From the NCBI GenBank assembly GCA_016192345.1, contig JACPUH010000016.1:1-58537 (forward strand): a stretch of DNA of 58,537 nucleotides, in the 5' to 3' direction. The notes beneath the pieces were generated by a model. That model was given only the letters and a program-made list of their open reading frames with translations, was not told the DNA's origin and did not search any database. Positions 54,646 through 58,537 of this stretch are shown here, piece by piece (the stretch's first letter is position 1; every line of letters starts with the position of its first letter). The stretch is from Ignavibacteriales bacterium (GTDB lineage Bacteria > Bacteroidota > Ignavibacteria > UBA10030). The translations under genes and the position numbers were made by a program.

Positions 54646-55764
54646 ATGAACGACCTTGAATTCAGACAGTCTTCGCCATTGAGTCTCGGTGTCGAGCTTG
54701 AGCTGCAACTCGTGAACACGCGGGACCACGACCTGACGCGGGCCGCCTCCGACCTATTGAGCTTTCTCAAGAACCGGTCCTATACGGGAGAGATCAAGCC
54801 CGAGATCACGGAGAGTATGATCGAGGTGAGCACCGGGATCCACTCCACGTACGATCCGCTGGTCCAGGAGCTCCGTTCGATCCGGGACACGCTGACCGCG
54901 GCGACCGAGACGCTGAACATCGGTGTGACCGGGGGGGGCGCACACCCGTTCCAGCGATGGACCGAGCGCCGCATTTTCGACCGGCCACGGTTCCGGCATG
55001 TCTCCGGCCTGTACGGGTACCTCGCCAAGCAGTTCACCGTGTTCGGCCAGCACATCCATGTCGGTTGTGCGAGCGGCGACGATGCGCTTTATCTCCTCCA
55101 TGCCTGGGCGCGCTATATCCCGCAACTGATCGCCCTCTCTGCATGCTCTCCCTTCTACCAGGGAGTCGACACAGCATTCGAGTCATCGCGACTCAACGCG
55201 GTGTTCGCATTCCCCCTCTCCGGGCGCGCACCGTTCGTCCTGAAATGGGATGATTTCAACCTCTATTTCGACCGGATGCGCAAGGCGGGGATTGTTGAAA
55301 GCATGAAGGATTTTTACTGGGATATCCGGCCGAAGCCGGAATACGGGACGATGGAGATCCGTATTTGCGATACGCCGCTCACCGTGGAACGGGCTGCCGC
55401 GCTGGCCCTCTACGTTCAGGCTCTCTCCCGGTGGCTGCTGGAGACGCGCCCGAATCAGCTCACAGAGGACATTTACCTTGCGTACAGCTTTAATCGGTTC
55501 CAGGCGTGCCGGTTCGGGATGGAGGGGGAATTGGTGGATGTGCTGGTGGAAACGCGTCGCCCCATCGGCGAGGATATCCTGGCCACGCTCGATCTGCTGA
55601 CCCCCCGCGTGAAAGACGACGGTGAAGCGAAAGCCCTCTCGGCCATTGCCGCCATCGTCCGGAACGGGAATGAGGCCCGGTGGATGCGAGAACAATACAA
55701 CCTTAATGGCTCTCTTCCCGATCTTGTGTGGAGCCAAGTGAGGCGGTTTCGGGGGGAAGAGTAA
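54646..55764 (+). CDS. YbdK-family carboxylate-amine ligase (glutamate-cysteine ligase type 2)
   Basis: 372 aa, usual for the family. Conserved blocks: SLGVELELQLVNTRDHDLTR, EIKPEITESMIEVSTGIHST, GGGAHPFQRWTERRIFDRPR, TVFGQHIHVGCASGDDALYL and YGTMEIRICDTPLTVERAAA. It is an ATP-dependent ligase of the glutamate-cysteine ligase fold, forming an amide (gamma-glutamyl-type) bond; the natural substrate is not known for most members. The ATG lies 2 bases after the antiporter stop, so the two genes are translationally close. Converges with uxaC 57 bases downstream. Confidence 0.9.
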   Translation: MNDLEFRQSSPLSLGVELELQLVNTRDHDLTRAASDLLSFLKNRSYTGEIKPEITESMIEVSTGIHSTYDPLVQELRSIRDTLTAATETLNIGVTGGGAHPFQRWTERRIFDRPRFRHVSGLYGYLAKQFTVFGQHIHVGCASGDDALYLLHAWARYIPQLIALSACSPFYQGVDTAFESSRLNAVFAFPLSGRAPFVLKWDDFNLYFDRMRKAGIVESMKDFYWDIRPKPEYGTMEIRICDTPLTVERAAALALYVQALSRWLLETRPNQLTEDIYLAYSFNRFQACRFGMEGELVDVLVETRRPIGEDILATLDLLTPRVKDDGEAKALSAIAAIVRNGNEARWMREQYNLNGSLPDLVWSQVRRFRGEE

Positions 55765-55820
55765 CGTTGGGCTGCTCTTACCGCATTCGTGAGCTCCTCG
55801 ACCTGACCCACCACATTTGG

Positions 55821-57278
55821 TCAGTCGGAGCCATCAAAGTCCGGAAACTCGAAATACCTTTTTGCATTAAAGTAGCAGATATCTCCCACCATGCTTCCCA
55901 CGAGCGAAAGGTCATCCGGAAGGCGCCCACGCGTCATGTCGCTCCCCAGCATGTTGCAAAGAATCCGGCGAAAGTACTCATGCCGGGAATACGAAGGCAG
56001 GCTGCGCGAATCCGTGACCATACCGACGAACTGACTCAACAACCCCAGGGCTGACAACACCTCCAATTGTCTCGTGATGCCGTCCAGGTGGTCGAGGAAC
56101 CACCATGCGGCACCGTACTGGATCTTTCCCGGAGTTTCACGCTGGAAACTTCCGGCAATCGAGGCAACCACCTCGTTGTCGCGCGGGTTGTTATTGTAGA
56201 GAATAGTCTTCGCAAGCCTGTCGTCGCGGTCCAGTCTGTCCAGGAACTCCCCCAGCGGGCGCGCTATTTCAAAATCGCCAATGGCATCAAAACCCGTGGC
56301 TGGACCAATGAGCCGATGCATACGTGAATTCACGTTGCGGAACGCACCAATGTGAAATTGCTGTACCCAGCCTTTTCCGGCGTTCATGACGGCCAATTCA
56401 TGCAAGAGAGCCGACTTGAATTTCAGCGCTTCGGCCTGCGACACCGGTTTGCCGCTCAGCATGTCCCGGAACACCGCGTTCACTTCGCTCCCGGTATATT
56501 CCTCGACGTAGATCGAGTCAAGTCCGTGGTCTGAGAGGCGGCACCCGGCTTCATGGAAATACTCGTGTCGCCGTCGAAGCCCCTCCACCAAATCATCGAA
56601 CGACCCAATGGACCTCCCCGTCGCTCCGGAAAGGCGGTCCAGATACCTTCGATACTCGGCGGGATCCTCGATGGCAAAGGCATTATCCGGCCTGAAGGTC
56701 GGGTACAACTTCATGTGGGTGGAAGTATCGGCTTTCACCATACGATGGAACTTCAGATCATCGACGGGGTCGTCCGTGGTGCAGACGACCTCCACGTTCA
56801 TCTGTCTCTGAATGCCCCGCGTCGAGAACTCGGGTAAGCGAAGCTTTGCTTCACATTCGTCCCAAATCCCTTTGGCCGTGGAAGGATCCAGGAATCGGTC
56901 GGCAATGCCAAAGGGGTGCTTCAGTTCGAGGCAGGTCCAATGGTACAGCGGATTCCGCAGGGTTTTCGGGAGAGTCCTCGCCCACTTTTCAAATTTCTCC
57001 CAGTCTGTGGCGTCGCCGGTGATCCATCGTTCGTCAACGCCACATGCCCTCATCGCTCTCCACTTGTAATGATCCCCCACGAGCCAGATCTGTGTCAGGT
57101 TCTGAAATGTCCGGTTCTCAGCGATTTCTTGCACAGGGACATGGCAGTGATAGTCTATGATGGGCAGGGGCTCGGCATAATCGTGATACAATTCGCGCGC
57201 CCGCTTTGTGTCCAGAAGGAAATCGTCGTGCAAAAGTGAAGCGCCCATGGTGGGGAAAACATCGCTCGTGTCAATCAT
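55821..57278 (-). CDS. uxaC: glucuronate isomerase
   Basis: 485 aa from the ATG at 57278, which overlaps the esterase stop by ATGA; the upstream TTG is not needed. The amidohydrolase-like barrel of UxaC is clear: [96 protein letters not shown] and [20 protein letters not shown]. It interconverts D-glucuronate with fructuronate and D-galacturonate with tagaturonate in the cytoplasm, the first step of hexuronate use. Downstream enzymes (uxaB/uxuB, uxaA/uxuA) are not in the window. It supports a pectin/uronate diet together with kdgF and GH105. Confidence 0.96.
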   Translation of the reverse strand: MIDTSDVFPTMGASLLHDDFLLDTKRARELYHDYAEPLPIIDYHCHVPVQEIAENRTFQNLTQIWLVGDHYKWRAMRACGVDERWITGDATDWEKFEKWARTLPKTLRNPLYHWTCLELKHPFGIADRFLDPSTAKGIWDECEAKLRLPEFSTRGIQRQMNVEVVCTTDDPVDDLKFHRMVKADTSTHMKLYPTFRPDNAFAIEDPAEYRRYLDRLSGATGRSIGSFDDLVEGLRRRHEYFHEAGCRLSDHGLDSIYVEEYTGSEVNAVFRDMLSGKPVSQAEALKFKSALLHELAVMNAGKGWVQQFHIGAFRNVNSRMHRLIGPATGFDAIGDFEIARPLGEFLDRLDRDDRLAKTILYNNNPRDNEVVASIAGSFQRETPGKIQYGAAWWFLDHLDGITRQLEVLSALGLLSQFVGMVTDSRSLPSYSRHEYFRRILCNMLGSDMTRGRLPDDLSLVGSMVGDICYFNAKRYFEFPDFDGSD

Positions 57279-58537
57279 CGCGTTGCCCAATCATCAGTTC
57301 TGAACGGGGACGCCGGCAATCCCTCGCTATTATATAAATTCGCCCCCTCCGGATTATCGGCCCAGGCATATCGCACGGCGACCGGATGCTCAATCGTCTC
57401 GCTCCAGACAATTACTTCATTCCCTTCGATCGTTGCCTGTGCCCATACAAACTGTTTGTCGGCACCCGCAATTGCAAATTGCCGGAGATCCCCTCCCCCG
57501 TTCACACTCAAACCCCCGCCCATGTGTGAAAATGTCAGGATGATCCTGTTCCCTTCAATTCTCATCGACTGGTAAACCGGACCAGAGGATACCACACCCT
57601 CATCCCCATATGCCACGCTCTGAGCGACCAGTGCGAGGCGCTTGCCGACATCTCTCTTCTTGAGAGGATGAATATCGTTCCATTCTCCGATGTCAATCGC
57701 CACAGCCATTCCCGTATTCGGCAGCGACAGTGCGCTGACTTGGGATTCCCGGAGTAATGCCCAATCGCTTTCGGCAGGCTGACGTTTCGGCTCCATGAAA
57801 TTCGGCAGTTGCACAAACAAAAAAGGAAAATCCCCCTGCTTCCATGCGCTTCTCCAGTTCCGGATCAGTGCCGGGAAGAGGTCCCGGTATTCCAAAGGCC
57901 TTCTTGCATTGGATTCCCCCTGATACCAGATGGCGCCCTTGATTTGATACTCAAGCAATGGGGCAAGCATTGCGTTATAAAGACCGAGGGGCTTCCATCG
58001 GATGAAGGTCTGACTTGCCAGGGGATCCATGACGGCTCCAGGCCGATACTTCCACTCTCCTTTCAAGTCGATGATCGTGTTTTCGACTACAATCTCGTAT
58101 GGCTTGTCGAGGACGAATCCTCCATATCCTGCACTATTGATGACACGAACTACGATGATATTCTCCCCTTCCTTCAGAAGGTTGGGAGGAACATCATATC
58201 TCCTGGGAGGGTACTGGTACGATGTCGTCCCGACGAAAACGCCATTGATGAAAACGGAATCTGCATCGACAATTCTTCCTAAAATGAGTTTCGCCTGCTT
58301 TCCGGCAATCGCGGAAGGGACATCGAATTTCTTTCGAAACCACACAACACCGTTCACCGGTCCCAGCTCAGTATCCCGCCAATATCCGGGGATGTTCATA
58401 TTCGACCAGTCGGATGTACTCCATGCCGGATCAAACCAGGTCGTGGGCCGCCCCGCGTACCCCTCATCTCGTTCACCCAGCAGGCGATACCAAGCCCGGA
58501 TTCTCTTGCTGTCATCGAGCTCAATGGACCGGATCAG
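57275..58537 (-). CDS. SASA-type sialate O-acetylesterase-like carbohydrate esterase, 5' end outside window
   Basis: The frame stays open to the right edge, adding 46 codons (including [20 protein letters not shown]) before MNIPGYW, so the true start is not in the window. Residues following include a galactose-binding-like insert ([40 protein letters not shown]), then the SASA esterase core with [40 protein letters not shown] and [20 protein letters not shown]. The Asp and His of NDIHP complete the SGNH-type catalytic set; the Ser block (GQSNM) is expected upstream. It likely removes acetyl groups from pectin or other glycans. It overlaps uxaC by four bases, so the two are co-translated. Confidence 0.88.
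   Translation of the reverse strand: MIRSIELDDSKRIRAWYRLLGERDEGYAGRPTTWFDPAWSTSDWSNMNIPGYWRDTELGPVNGVVWFRKKFDVPSAIAGKQAKLILGRIVDADSVFINGVFVGTTSYQYPPRRYDVPPNLLKEGENIIVVRVINSAGYGGFVLDKPYEIVVENTIIDLKGEWKYRPGAVMDPLASQTFIRWKPLGLYNAMLAPLLEYQIKGAIWYQGESNARRPLEYRDLFPALIRNWRSAWKQGDFPFLFVQLPNFMEPKRQPAESDWALLRESQVSALSLPNTGMAVAIDIGEWNDIHPLKKRDVGKRLALVAQSVAYGDEGVVSSGPVYQSMRIEGNRIILTFSHMGGGLSVNGGGDLRQFAIAGADKQFVWAQATIEGNEVIVWSETIEHPVAVRYAWADNPEGANLYNSEGLPASPFRTDDWATR

Noticed and set aside
55802..55823. CTGACC...GGTCAG inverted repeat between YbdK and uxaC
   Set aside because: Stem of six with a long loop and no T-run; too weak to call a terminator.

Overview
The window (58,537 bases, GC in the mid-50s percent by eye) looks like a chromosomal piece of a Gram-negative bacterium of the Bacteroidota/Ignavibacteriota-type (FCB) lineages. 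Five predicted secreted proteins end in the C-terminal sorting domain typical of type IX secretion (motif YPNPFNP followed by an FlgD-like Ig fold). There are also a TonB-dependent receptor, several lipoproteins and Tat-exported oxidoreductases. Two good promoters read TTGACA - 16/17 nt - TACTAT, a sigma70-like form rather than the classic Bacteroides TAnnTTTG type. No rRNA, tRNA, CRISPR array, transposase or phage gene was recognised.

Layout. (1) 1-27.4 kb, all minus strand: a polysaccharide-utilisation region. In transcription order it holds a LacI repressor, a GntR/LacI-type regulator, a TonB-dependent receptor, a T9SS beta-helix protein ending in a strong terminator, a membrane DUF362 protein with a T9SS tail, GH105, GH79, GH95, GH29, GH28, a second beta-helix protein, a T9SS lectin/lyase-like protein with FN3, GH97, a GH95-like (alpha/alpha)6 enzyme, a T9SS PQQ-type sugar dehydrogenase and the start of a lipoprotein cut by the window edge. 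(2) 27.7-41.6 kb: kdgF on the plus strand, then mostly minus-strand sugar-modification genes (Gfo/Idh oxidoreductase, tandem DUF1080, DUF4861, heparinase II/III-like, second Gfo/Idh, aldose 1-epimerase, GxGYxYP protein, small lipoprotein) and one plus-strand alkaline-phosphatase-superfamily gene. (3) 42.5-48.2 kb: an RND efflux operon (TolC-like, adaptor, permease). (4) 48.3-55.8 kb: a frameshifted T9SS repeat protein, then PspC, pirin, a cation/proton antiporter and a YbdK-type carboxylate-amine ligase. (5) 55.8-58.5 kb: uxaC and a 5'-truncated SASA-type acetylesterase, minus strand, overlapping by ATGA.

How the genes fit together. GH28, GH105, GH79, GH29, GH95, GH97, an acetylesterase, kdgF and uxaC point to breakdown of acetylated, fucosylated, uronate-rich plant cell-wall glycans (pectin/rhamnogalacturonan, possibly fucosylated xyloglucan or arabinogalactan). 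Secreted enzymes would shorten the polymer, the TonB receptor would import oligomers, and KdgF and UxaC would feed uronates into central metabolism. The later 3-keto-glycoside genes (Gfo/Idh with DUF1080 lyase-type domains) and the GalM-like epimerase suggest a parallel oxidative route for glycosides. Sequence-visible operators (a GntR-type CCTGGTATACCAGG overlapping the predicted start of the GntR transcript, and two LacI-type sites flanking the lacI gene, one of them in the lacI-kdgF divergent region) give a two-regulator model for the cluster. The substrate and the regulatory model are inferences from family content and sequence motifs.
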